Assembly: GCA_965232015.1 (NCBI GenBank)
Contig: OZ246946.1
Span: 62,001 to 126,000 of the forward strand
Length of the DNA: 64,000 nt
Direction: 5' to 3'
From: JAJEAO01 sp963667635
GTDB lineage: Bacteria > Acidobacteriota > Vicinamibacteria > Marinacidobacterales > Marinacidobacteraceae
Position numbers and translations under genes: made by a program
The notes under the pieces: model-generated
Databases searched by the model: none
What the model was told of the DNA's origin: nothing
The model's input: only the letters and a program-made list of their open reading frames with translations
Shown here: in pieces, positions 35,050 through 42,749 of the stretch
Layout: the number at the start of each line of letters is the position of its first letter
Position numbering within the stretch: the stretch's first letter is position 1

Positions 35050-35451
35050 GTGGTCCTCGACGCTTCGGTCGTCATCGCGTGGCTGCTCGAGGAACAGCAT
35101 CCGGAAGTGCCTGGCTTGGTGGATCGACTCGGCGAGGGAATCTCGATCGTCCCGGACCTGTGGCATTTGGAAGTGCGCAATGCCCTGGTCATCGCGGTGC
35201 GCCGGGACCGCCTGACGTTCCCCGAGGTCCGACTGCGGCTCGACGACCTGCGTGCGCTGAGGATGACGACGGATTCGGCCCCCGACCTGGACATCGCGCT
35301 GGACCTGGCCGCCCGTCATGGCCTCACGTACTACGATGCGATCTACCTGGAGCTCGCAAAGCGCCGTTCCTCAGTCCTTGCGACATTCGACAGGAACCTC
35401 GCCCTGGCTGCGATCACGGAGGGCGTCGAAGTGCTGCCAGATCCTGACTGA
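35050..35451 (+). CDS. vapC: PIN-domain toxin ribonuclease
   Basis: The 133-residue PIN protein starts at GTG 35050. All acidic positions are present: VLDASVVIAWLLEE (first Asp), LWHLEVRNAL (Glu), TYYDAIYLELAKR (Asp) and LATFDRNLALAA (final Asp). Together with the Phd-type antitoxin it forms a standard type II toxin-antitoxin pair. It is unrelated in sequence to the other PIN toxin of the window (21808). Confidence 0.9.
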   Translation: MVLDASVVIAWLLEEQHPEVPGLVDRLGEGISIVPDLWHLEVRNALVIAVRRDRLTFPEVRLRLDDLRALRMTTDSAPDLDIALDLAARHGLTYYDAIYLELAKRRSSVLATFDRNLALAAITEGVEVLPDPD

Positions 35452-35523
35452 CGCAGTCAGGCGCCCCGACTCCCCGCAGCGTGACGCAGTGTGGGTGCGC
35501 CCCCGGGGCCATACACTCGGGAC

Positions 35524-36429
35524 GTGTTCCGTAATCGGTGGCTCCCGCTCTTCGCCGGTGGGGTGCTCCTGGTCGGCGCCGCGCTGTCCGGGGCGCAGGC
35601 AGCCGATCCGGTGGTGCGCGTCTTCGAGGTGAGGCGGATCAACTCCGACTTCGGCCCGATCGAGGAGCTCTCGTTCCGGCTCGAGAACGACGGCTCCCGG
35701 GTCCAGCCGTCGCAGTGGCTCGCCACGCTGGCGCGTCGGGTGCCGGAGGGCTTCCTGGCGCAGCTCCTCTCGCTGCGCCCCGCGCGAATTGGCGGGGATG
35801 GTGCTTCGATCTGGGAGGGGAGCCGCTCTCGCGGGCGCCGCGGCGTCCGCGTACGCATCGAGGACCACCCGGGAGACGCGACCGAAGCGGCCGCTACGCA
35901 TGTCGAGCTGGCGCTCCTGCGCGACGGGGAGCCGGTGTGGTCCGCAGCCGCCGCCGATGCGCTCGACGTGGGCGCCACGGCGGTCCTGAGCGGTCGCGAC
36001 TTCGAGGTGAGCCCCAGCCGCTACCTGAGCTGGTTCCGTGAGACCGCGGACCTCCCCGCCCGCGAGCGCCTCTACGGCAGGCTGCGCGACCACTCGATCT
36101 GGCTGGTCGTCACCGTGAGCCGGCCTGCCGAAGCAGCGGTCGCCGTCGCCCCGCTGCGGCGGGACCCGCCGGAGGACCCGCGACTTCAGACGCTCGAGAG
36201 TTCTGTCGCGCCGGAGGCCACCGGCACCGCGGAGCTTCGGATCCGACTCGACGACGACGGCCGTCCCCGCCACTTCGACATCGCCTCCACGACGCTGCCC
36301 GAGGTCACGCCCCGCCTGCTCGGGATCGCCTCCGGGTGGCGGTTCCCGGATGCGGCCGACCGGGAAGTCCTGGTCAACGTCCCGGTTGCGACCCGCCCGG
36401 CCCGGCGACCGCCTCCGCGACCCGACTGA
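35524..36429 (+). CDS. Exported protein with TonB-C-like C-terminus
   Basis: The start is GTG 35524, giving 301 residues with a signal peptide (FAGGVLLVGAALSGAQA). The central part is unassigned beta-rich sequence. The last 75 residues (TAELRIRLDDDGRPRHFDIA, LLGIASGWRFPDAA, VLVNVPV) follow the pattern of TonB/TolA C-terminal domains. There is no N-terminal ExbB/D-type membrane helix anchor other than the signal, so it is not a standard TonB. It may act as a periplasmic partner of the TonB system. Runs convergent with the PQQ-propeller gene. Confidence 0.55.
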   Translation: MFRNRWLPLFAGGVLLVGAALSGAQAADPVVRVFEVRRINSDFGPIEELSFRLENDGSRVQPSQWLATLARRVPEGFLAQLLSLRPARIGGDGASIWEGSRSRGRRGVRVRIEDHPGDATEAAATHVELALLRDGEPVWSAAAADALDVGATAVLSGRDFEVSPSRYLSWFRETADLPARERLYGRLRDHSIWLVVTVSRPAEAAVAVAPLRRDPPEDPRLQTLESSVAPEATGTAELRIRLDDDGRPRHFDIASTTLPEVTPRLLGIASGWRFPDAADREVLVNVPVATRPARRPPPRPD

Positions 36430-36456
36430 GCGGGAGGGCCGACCCCCGGGTGGCGA

Positions 36457-37902
36457 TCAGTTCCCTGCGGCCTCCCGGATGGAGTAGAGGTGGCTTCGCG
36501 TGCGGATGAGGAGCCGGTCCCCCACGATGGCGGGAGAGGCGAGCGTCCAGTCGTCGAGCCGGTTCACACCCAGCAGGTTGTAGGTCGCGCCCGCCTCGAT
36601 GACGTAGGTGTCTCCCTCTTCGCCGAGCGCGAAGACTCTGCCGTTGTAGGCCCACGGCGACGCGGTGAACGCCGCCGCTCCCGGGGCGATGCGCGAGCGA
36701 TACACCCGCTCCCCGGTCTCGACATCGTGGCGCGAGAAGATCCCCCGCGAATACAGCACATAGAGCGCTCCGTCGTGGATCAGCGGCGTCGGCAGATAGG
36801 TGCCGCCCGCGATCCGCTCGTACCAGGCGACGTGTTCGCTCTCGGTCCGCCCTTCCGCGGGCGTGATGTCGCCGAGGCCGCCGGGCCGGATCGCCACCAG
36901 CGGCCGCTCATCGCCGCCGCTGGCGCCCGAGTTCACGAACAGGTGATCTCCCCACGCGAACGGACTCTGGATCGGGGAGCCGCCCATCCGTCCCAGCCGC
37001 CAGAGTTCGGTTCCGTCGAGCCCGTAGCTGATGATGAGACCGGGGCCGCTGGTCACGATCTCGCTGCGCGCCTCGGTCTCCCACACGAACGGGGTGGACC
37101 AGCCGGTCCGGCGCCGGGCCTCGAAACTGCGATACGCCCACCAAACCGGCTCTCCGGTGCGGCGATCGAATGCGGCGAGGTAGCCGTCCTCCTCGTTGTC
37201 GTTCAGCACATAGACCCGGTCGCTGTGGAGCGCGGGAGACGCGCCCGTGCCAAAGTCGCGCACCGTGGGCCGGGCCTCGATGGGCCGCGTCCAGAGCTCG
37301 TTGCCGTCGAGGTCGAACGCGAACAGGCCGTGGTGCGTGAAGTAGGCCACGACGACTTCGCCGTCAGTGACCGGCGTCTCGGAGGCGTAGCTGTTCTTGC
37401 GGTGCCGTCCGCCGAGAGGTCGGCCGCGATAGACCTCCCGGGTCCAGAGCACCTCCCCCGAGCCGAGGTCGAGGCCGAGGACATGGAGCGCGATCTCGAC
37501 CTCGTCCGGCATCTCCCGGTCGCGGGCGTAGAGCCGCCGGTTCACCTCTTCCGGCGGAAGCCCCTGCGCCTGCAGCTCGGCGATGTAGTCGTTGCTGAAG
37601 TCGGTCCCGAGGGACGGCCCCTTCATCGGTCCCGCGCTGGTGGCGGTGGTGAGGAAGACCCGATCGCCCCAGACGATCGGCGACGACCAGCCCACGCCGG
37701 GGACTTCGGCGACCCACTCCACGTTCTCGGTCGTGGACCAGCGGGTGGGCAGGTCGGGATGGGTTCCGACCGGGTTCGAGAGCGGCCCCCGGAACCGGGG
37801 CCAGTTCGGGGTCTCGTCGCCCTCCTGGCCGGAACGCCCGGCGTGCGCCGCGACCGGCAGGGCGGCGAGCGCCAGCGCGAGCAAGGCGGGCCCGGGCTTC
37901 AT
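36457..37902 (-). CDS. Exported PQQ-like beta-propeller protein
   Basis: The 481-residue protein starts at ATG 37902 with a signal peptide (LLALALAALPVAAHA). It carries the PQQ_2-type repeats (NWPRFRGPLSNPVG, SSPIVWGDRVFLTTA, LDLGSGEVLWTREV, AFDRRTGEPVWWAY, ASPAIVGDRLLIRT) that form an eight-bladed propeller. The NWPxFRGP start is typical of secreted propellers of Planctomycetota and Acidobacteriota, which lack the PQQ-dehydrogenase catalytic residues. It overlaps the upstream DUF1028 gene by four bases (ATGA), so they are co-translated. Confidence 0.85.
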   Translation of the reverse strand: MKPGPALLALALAALPVAAHAGRSGQEGDETPNWPRFRGPLSNPVGTHPDLPTRWSTTENVEWVAEVPGVGWSSPIVWGDRVFLTTATSAGPMKGPSLGTDFSNDYIAELQAQGLPPEEVNRRLYARDREMPDEVEIALHVLGLDLGSGEVLWTREVYRGRPLGGRHRKNSYASETPVTDGEVVVAYFTHHGLFAFDLDGNELWTRPIEARPTVRDFGTGASPALHSDRVYVLNDNEEDGYLAAFDRRTGEPVWWAYRSFEARRRTGWSTPFVWETEARSEIVTSGPGLIISYGLDGTELWRLGRMGGSPIQSPFAWGDHLFVNSGASGGDERPLVAIRPGGLGDITPAEGRTESEHVAWYERIAGGTYLPTPLIHDGALYVLYSRGIFSRHDVETGERVYRSRIAPGAAAFTASPWAYNGRVFALGEEGDTYVIEAGATYNLLGVNRLDDWTLASPAIVGDRLLIRTRSHLYSIREAAGN

Positions 37903-38762
37903 TCGGGGTAGAGGGAGGGAGGCATTCCCGTCCGCTTGCTGCCCGCGTTCTTCCACGCGTCGTAGCGCATCCGGAGCGCGACCACCGGATTCGCGTCCTC
38001 GTGGGGCTGGATGTCCTCGTCGGTCGCCCCGATGTAGGCGGTGTAGTCGCCGTCGTTATGCGAGACGCCGAGCGCGTCGTCCCGGTTCGCGATGGCGATG
38101 TAGGCGACGTGCGAGGTCTTCCCGGAACAGGGAGCGGCGGGTTTCGGCTCTTCCTCGCAGGTGCACCGCTTGTCTCCGCCGGCGTCGTCGGCCGCCTCCA
38201 TCGCCGCCATCACGCGATCGGCGAGGGTTCCGCTCGCCTTGGTGAACGCGAGCGCCGCGTCCTCCGCCACCCGGTCGTTGAACAGGATGTTCCCCTGGAC
38301 CTGGAAGAAGATGTCGTCCCCCACCTGCCCGGCGACGTAGAGCGATGCGGCGCTGTTTCGTGAACCGTTGAAGCCCGCGGTGCGTCCCTGGAGGTCCACG
38401 ATGCCGAACTGCCGGCGCTCCATGGCGGGCTCGTCTTTCGCGTTCTCGTGCTCGCGCAGGAGTTCGATGATCCGCTCCGGATCGGTCCCCTTGCGGATCT
38501 CCTCGTAAACCAGCATCTGGTTCGCCCGGGTGTTGTCCACGCCCGCCTGGCAGGCCGCGACCCCCACGCCGGGCACGATGACGGCCTGGATGTCCATCAG
38601 GTCGCGCGACGGCCGCGGTGGGAAGCGCGACTGCCGGACGCAGGTCGCGGACGCGATGATGACCTGGCCGCTGTTGCGGTCCACCGCGATCACGGACCAG
38701 GTGGCGAGCGCCGGGGAAGGCGCCGCGAAGAGCAGCGCAAGCAGCAGCCCGATGCGTTTCAT
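37899..38762 (-). CDS. Exported DUF1028 protein
   Basis: A 287-residue protein with a Sec signal (GLLLALLFAAPSPALA) that is cut just before TWSVIAVDRNSGQVIIASAT. DUF1028 proteins belong to the Ntn-hydrolase superfamily by fold; cleavage would expose an N-terminal Thr, the type of nucleophile used there. Further family motifs: PGVGVAACQAGVDNTRAN, RRQFGIVDLQGRTAGFNGS and VAGQVGDDIFFQVQGN. A Cys pair (CTCEEEPKPAAPC) is inserted in the middle. It heads an operon with the PQQ-propeller gene. Confidence 0.8.
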   Translation of the reverse strand: MKRIGLLLALLFAAPSPALATWSVIAVDRNSGQVIIASATCVRQSRFPPRPSRDLMDIQAVIVPGVGVAACQAGVDNTRANQMLVYEEIRKGTDPERIIELLREHENAKDEPAMERRQFGIVDLQGRTAGFNGSRNSAASLYVAGQVGDDIFFQVQGNILFNDRVAEDAALAFTKASGTLADRVMAAMEAADDAGGDKRCTCEEEPKPAAPCSGKTSHVAYIAIANRDDALGVSHNDGDYTAYIGATDEDIQPHEDANPVVALRMRYDAWKNAGSKRTGMPPSLYPE

Positions 38763-38974
38763 GGATCCCTCCCGCGCCCCCGGAGCCTTCCCGGCGACGC
38801 TCCGTCGTATGGTGTCAGAATCCGCGCGCCGTCCCGACACCGACCTCTCCATCGTCGTCTGGAACCCATAGTTGGCGCGGTACATCGCGGATTGAGAGCA
38901 GGGGAGGCCGCGACCTGTCGGAGAGTCGCCGCGGCAAGCTCTTGGGAGAGTGGAATCAGGAGTCCCCCATCATC

Positions 38975-40066
38975 ATGATCGAGCCTGCGCCGAGATCCGA
39001 CCGACACCGTCTGTCGAATCTCCAGCACTCCCTCCGGCATCGGAATACATGGGACGATGTCCCGCTGCCGGAGGTCCGGCTGAAGGATCTTGATCGGGTC
39101 GCGACGGATTGGTTCCGCAAGAGGGCCGCGGCGAGTGGGCTCGTGGCTTCGGCGATCCTCGGGGGCGCAGACGAGAGCCTGGCCGAGGATCTCCACTTGC
39201 GGGAGGGGCCGTATCTCACTCGCGCCGCAGCCCTGCTGTTCCACCGGGCGCCCCAGCGGTTGTTTCCCCGGGCCTGCCTGAAGATCGGTTCCTTCCGTGG
39301 TTCGGAACTGCTGTTCCAGGATGTCGTCGAGGGCAACCTGTTCGCACAGGTGGACCGGGCCGTGGATCTCCTCGAGACGAAGTACACGCGCGGTCTCGTG
39401 TCCTATGACGGCGTCCATCGCGTGGAGACCTTCCCGGTCCCGCGGGAGGCGATGCGGGAAGCCGTGATCAACGCGGTCATCCACCGCGACTACGCCAGCC
39501 CGACGGCGATCCAGATCCGGGTCTCCGACGACCGGATCTCGATCTGGAACGCCGCCGTACTCTCGCCGGAGTGGTTCGCCGAGCATCTCGCGGAGGAGCT
39601 CGCCTCGCGACCGCACAACCCCCGCATCGCGGGCGCCTTCTTCCGGGCCGGCATGATCGAGGCTTGGGGACGTGGCATCCGCAGGATCGTGGACCTGTGC
39701 GCTCAGGCCGGCAACCCGACTCCGACCTGGCGGTTCACGGGAGGTGGCGATGGTCTCCGCGTCCGATTCCCGTTCTCGGAGGCCTACCGGGCCGCCGATG
39801 CCGCAGCGCGCGGGCTTGCGACCCGGAACGGCGACGAGACCACCCGGATCACTACCCGGAAAACCGGAGGAACTACCCCGAAACCGGTCCCCGAGCGGAT
39901 CCTGGACTCGCTGCGAGCGGAACCGGAGCTGACCCGGGGCGCGCTCGCGCAGCGCGTCGGTCTCACCCCCGACGGAGTGAAGTACCACTTGAAGAAGCTG
40001 AAGGCCTCCGGATCCCTCCGACGGGTCGGATCGCCGCGGTCGGGGCATTGGGAAGTGCTCCGATGA
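38975..40066 (+). CDS. N-terminally truncated Schlafen-type (AlbA_2/HATPase_c_4) ATP-binding protein
   Basis: The 363-residue frame (ATG 38975; a TTG at 38942 is also in frame) matches only the rear two-thirds of the COG2865 family. The HATPase_c_4 region is intact: PREAMREAVINAVIHRDY, SIWNAAVLSPEWF, GMIEAWGRGIRRIVD. A winged-helix domain closes the protein (LTRGALAQRVGLTPDGVKYH). The usual 130-150-residue AlbA_2 domain in front is missing, and the upstream DNA runs into a divergent gene. The break coincides with a 32-bp palindromic element (38992-39023) shared with the DUF1016 gene. It may be inactive or a degraded fragment. Confidence 0.7.
   Translation: MIEPAPRSDRHRLSNLQHSLRHRNTWDDVPLPEVRLKDLDRVATDWFRKRAAASGLVASAILGGADESLAEDLHLREGPYLTRAAALLFHRAPQRLFPRACLKIGSFRGSELLFQDVVEGNLFAQVDRAVDLLETKYTRGLVSYDGVHRVETFPVPREAMREAVINAVIHRDYASPTAIQIRVSDDRISIWNAAVLSPEWFAEHLAEELASRPHNPRIAGAFFRAGMIEAWGRGIRRIVDLCAQAGNPTPTWRFTGGGDGLRVRFPFSEAYRAADAAARGLATRNGDETTRITTRKTGGTTPKPVPERILDSLRAEPELTRGALAQRVGLTPDGVKYHLKKLKASGSLRRVGSPRSGHWEVLR
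38992..39023. repeat. Copy 3 of the 32-bp palindromic element
   Basis: It starts GAGATCCGACCGAC and ends CCGTCTGTCGAATCTCC, differing at only a few positions from the two copies at 43031 and 43073. Here it is read in another frame (SDRHRLSNL instead of RPTPSVES), so the similarity is at DNA and not protein level. Confidence 0.75.
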
Positions 40067-40298
40067 GGCCGGTCCGTCGCGCGATCCGGTTGTCGGCGAA
40101 TCCTCCCGGCAGCCCGGCCTGCCTCAGCGCACCCCCAGCGCGGCGCCGTTAGTCTCCACCAGCCCCCGGATCGCCCCCCCGGCGCGCCACCGATAGTCTG
40201 CCGGATGCGGCCGCAACATCTCGAGATGGCGGTCCGTGACGTGACCGATTCGCGGGCTGTCCGGTAGCCTTCCGCCCCCGTCTCGCTTCACACACTCC
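40067..40298. other. Left junction of the restriction island
   Basis: This 232-bp gap has no gene. At 40121-40170 it contains a diverged copy of the 3' end of the kinase-like gene (see that entry). The rest should hold the hsdM promoter; none was recognised with confidence. Confidence 0.5.
40121..40170. repeat. Left direct repeat: relic of the kinase-like gene 3' end
   Basis: Ungapped comparison with 49221-49270 gives 38 identities in 50, with an exact 15-base core CCCAGCGCGGCGCCG (40134-40148 and 49234-49248). Read on the minus strand it encodes AIRGLVETNGAALGVR then stop, against LLWALVELSGAALGLR then stop in the intact gene; the stop codon is retained. The two copies are exactly 9,100 bp apart and bracket hsdM to the YgjP-like gene. 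This is the pattern expected of an integration target duplicated at both ends of an island. Confidence 0.6.
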
Positions 40299-42749
40299 AT
40301 GGCCCTTCGCAAGTCCCATCTCTACTCCTCCCTCTGGCAGAGCTGCGACCAGCTTCGCGGCGGCATGGACGCGTCCCAGTACAAGGACTACATCCTGACG
40401 CTGCTCTTCATGAAGTACGTCTCGGACAAGTACGGGAGCACGGCGGACCCTTTTTCTGACATCTTGATTCCGATGGGTGGCAGCTTCGCGGACATGGTGG
40501 AGCTCAAGGGCACGAAGGAGATCGGCGACGGGATCAACAAGGTGATCGGAAGGCTCGCTGACGCGAACCATGGTCTCCTCAAGGGGGTGGTGGACCAGGC
40601 CGACTTCAACGACGAGAGCAAGCTGGGGAAGGGACAGGAGATGAAGGACCGGCTCACGAAGCTGGTCGGAATCTTCGAAGGGCTCGATCTCCGGGCGAAT
40701 CGGGCCCACGGAGATGACCTGCTGGGTGACGCCTACGAGTACCTGATGCGGCACTTCGCGACCGAATCCGGCAAGAGCAAGGGCCAGTTCTACACGCCCG
40801 CCGAGGTCTCTCGAATCATGGCCCAGGTCATCGGGATCGGAGACCAGACGCGGCAGGACTCAACAGTCTATGATCCAACCTGCGGGTCTGGATCCCTCCT
40901 CATCCGGGCGGCGGACGTGGCTCCGCGCGGGCTCACGATCTACGGCCAGGAGAAGGATGTCGCCACCTGGACGATGGCCCGCATGAACATGATCCTCCAC
41001 GGGGAAGTGACGGCGGTCATCGAGCACGACAACACGCTCACGGCACCGCGCTTCACGGATGGTCCTGGCCGACTGAAGCGGTTCGACTTCGCCGTCGCCA
41101 ATCCTCCGTTCTCCGACAAGGCCTGGTCCAACGGCCTCGATCCCGACGGCGACGAGTTCCGCCGCTTCGAATACGGCGTCCCACCCGCGAAGAACGGCGA
41201 CTATGCCTTTCTTCTCCACCTCATCGGTTCCCTGAGGAGCACGGGCCGGGGCGCCATCATCCTCCCCCACGGTGTCCTGTTCCGCGGCAACCGCGAGGCG
41301 CGCATTCGGCGTGAACTGCTCAAGCGGGGTCTGATCCTCGGCGTCATCGGGCTTCCCCCGAATCTCTTCTACGGGACCGGCATCCCGGCCTGCATCGTTG
41401 TGATCGACAAGGAAGGTGCGGCCACGCGCTCAGGCGTCCTCATGGTGGACGCCAGCAAGGGCTTCCGTAAGGACGGCGCCAAGAATCGGCTGCGGGAACG
41501 CGACATCCACCGCATCGTGGACGTGTTCAACAATCGGCGCGACACCCCGGGATACTCCCGCATGGTCGCGCTCGACGAGATTGCCAGCGACGCCAACGAC
41601 TTCAACCTGAACATCCCCCGTTACGTGGCGCACCGCGAGCCGGAGGATCTGCACGACCTAGCGGCGCACCTTCAGGGCGGCATCCCGAATCGCGACATCG
41701 AGGCGCTCGACCACTACTGGCGCGCCTTGCCCGGCCTGCGAGAGGTGCTTTTCGGCCCGGGGCCCCGTCCGGGGACTAGTGAGGCCCGCCTCACGGCGAG
41801 CGAAGTTACCTCGGCCGTCCGTGAGCACGAGGCGGTTGTGGCGTATCGGAAGCGCATACGGCGTCTCTTCGATGATTGGGTGCGGCAATGGGAGCCTCGC
41901 CTGCGCGGGCTCAGCAGGGACGACGCTCCGCCGTCGCTGATCCGGGACCCGTCTGAGGACCTGCTGCGTCGCTTCGAGGACCTGGTGCTCCTTGATGCCT
42001 ATGACGTGTACCAGTGCCTGATGGACTACTGGGACGAAGTTATGCAGGACGACGTTGTGCTGGCGGTGACCGAGGGCTGGCTGGATGCGGCGCGCCCGCG
42101 CGTGCTGGTGAGCAAGAAGGGCAAGAAGGGAGAGCCCCCCGATCTGACGGTTCGGCGCAGGAAGTACAAGATGGACCTTCTGCCTCCCGACCTCCTCGTC
42201 GCGCGCTATTGCGCGGACGAGCAGCGCGAAGTGACGCGCCTGCGGGCCGAGCACGAGAGGATCGGGGGAGTAGTGGAGGCTATGAAGGAGGAAAACACGG
42301 GCGAAGCCGGCCTGCTGGCAGAGGCCACGACCGACGCCGGGAACGTGACGCAGGCTGCGGTGAAGGCGCGACTGCGGAAGATTCGCGATGATCCCGGCGC
42401 CGGTGACGAGCGCGAAGTACTCGGCGTCTGCCTCGATCTGCTGAAGGCGCAAGCTCGCGCGAAGAAGGCGGCGAACGCCGCGCAGTCCAGTCTGGACGGG
42501 AAAGTCCTCGCCCGCTACGCCGTTCTCCGCGAGTCGGAAGTCGCCGCAATCGTGGTCGGCAGCAAGTGGATGGCGAGCATCGGGGATGCGATCACGCGGC
42601 AGGTGGACCGCGTCGCGACTCGGCTCGCGGACCGGGTCCGGGTAATCCAGGAACGGTACGCCGAGACGCTGCCGGAGATCGTGGCGAGAGTCGAGGAGAT
42701 GGAGACGCGTGTGAGGTCGCACCTGCGCGACATGAGAGTCGTCGGGTGA
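40299..42749 (+). CDS. hsdM: Type I restriction-modification DNA methyltransferase subunit
   Basis: The 816-residue subunit starts at ATG 40299. It has the HsdM N-terminal helical domain (LWQSCDQLRGGMDASQYKDY), the FYTPAEVSRIMAQ segment, SAM-binding motif DPTCGSGSLLIRA (about residue 191) and catalytic NPPF in AVANPPFSD (about 268), so it methylates adenine at N6. The last 300 residues form a long, mostly helical extension (ALVAEATT-like, KARLRKIRDDPG) beyond the usual 500-residue form. The DUF1016 gene overlaps its stop by four bases. Confidence 0.95.
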   Translation: MALRKSHLYSSLWQSCDQLRGGMDASQYKDYILTLLFMKYVSDKYGSTADPFSDILIPMGGSFADMVELKGTKEIGDGINKVIGRLADANHGLLKGVVDQADFNDESKLGKGQEMKDRLTKLVGIFEGLDLRANRAHGDDLLGDAYEYLMRHFATESGKSKGQFYTPAEVSRIMAQVIGIGDQTRQDSTVYDPTCGSGSLLIRAADVAPRGLTIYGQEKDVATWTMARMNMILHGEVTAVIEHDNTLTAPRFTDGPGRLKRFDFAVANPPFSDKAWSNGLDPDGDEFRRFEYGVPPAKNGDYAFLLHLIGSLRSTGRGAIILPHGVLFRGNREARIRRELLKRGLILGVIGLPPNLFYGTGIPACIVVIDKEGAATRSGVLMVDASKGFRKDGAKNRLRERDIHRIVDVFNNRRDTPGYSRMVALDEIASDANDFNLNIPRYVAHREPEDLHDLAAHLQGGIPNRDIEALDHYWRALPGLREVLFGPGPRPGTSEARLTASEVTSAVREHEAVVAYRKRIRRLFDDWVRQWEPRLRGLSRDDAPPSLIRDPSEDLLRRFEDLVLLDAYDVYQCLMDYWDEVMQDDVVLAVTEGWLDAARPRVLVSKKGKKGEPPDLTVRRRKYKMDLLPPDLLVARYCADEQREVTRLRAEHERIGGVVEAMKEENTGEAGLLAEATTDAGNVTQAAVKARLRKIRDDPGAGDEREVLGVCLDLLKAQARAKKAANAAQSSLDGKVLARYAVLRESEVAAIVVGSKWMASIGDAITRQVDRVATRLADRVRVIQERYAETLPEIVARVEEMETRVRSHLRDMRVVG

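Noticed and set aside
38763..38941. The missing AlbA_2 domain of the ATPase upstream of its start
   Set aside because: No frame in this 179-bp gap encodes anything like that domain, and the DUF1028 gene lies beyond.
40124..40312. A 62-codon minus-strand gene before hsdM
   Set aside because: Only its last 17 codons look like protein, and these match the end of the kinase-like gene; it is taken as a relic, not a gene.
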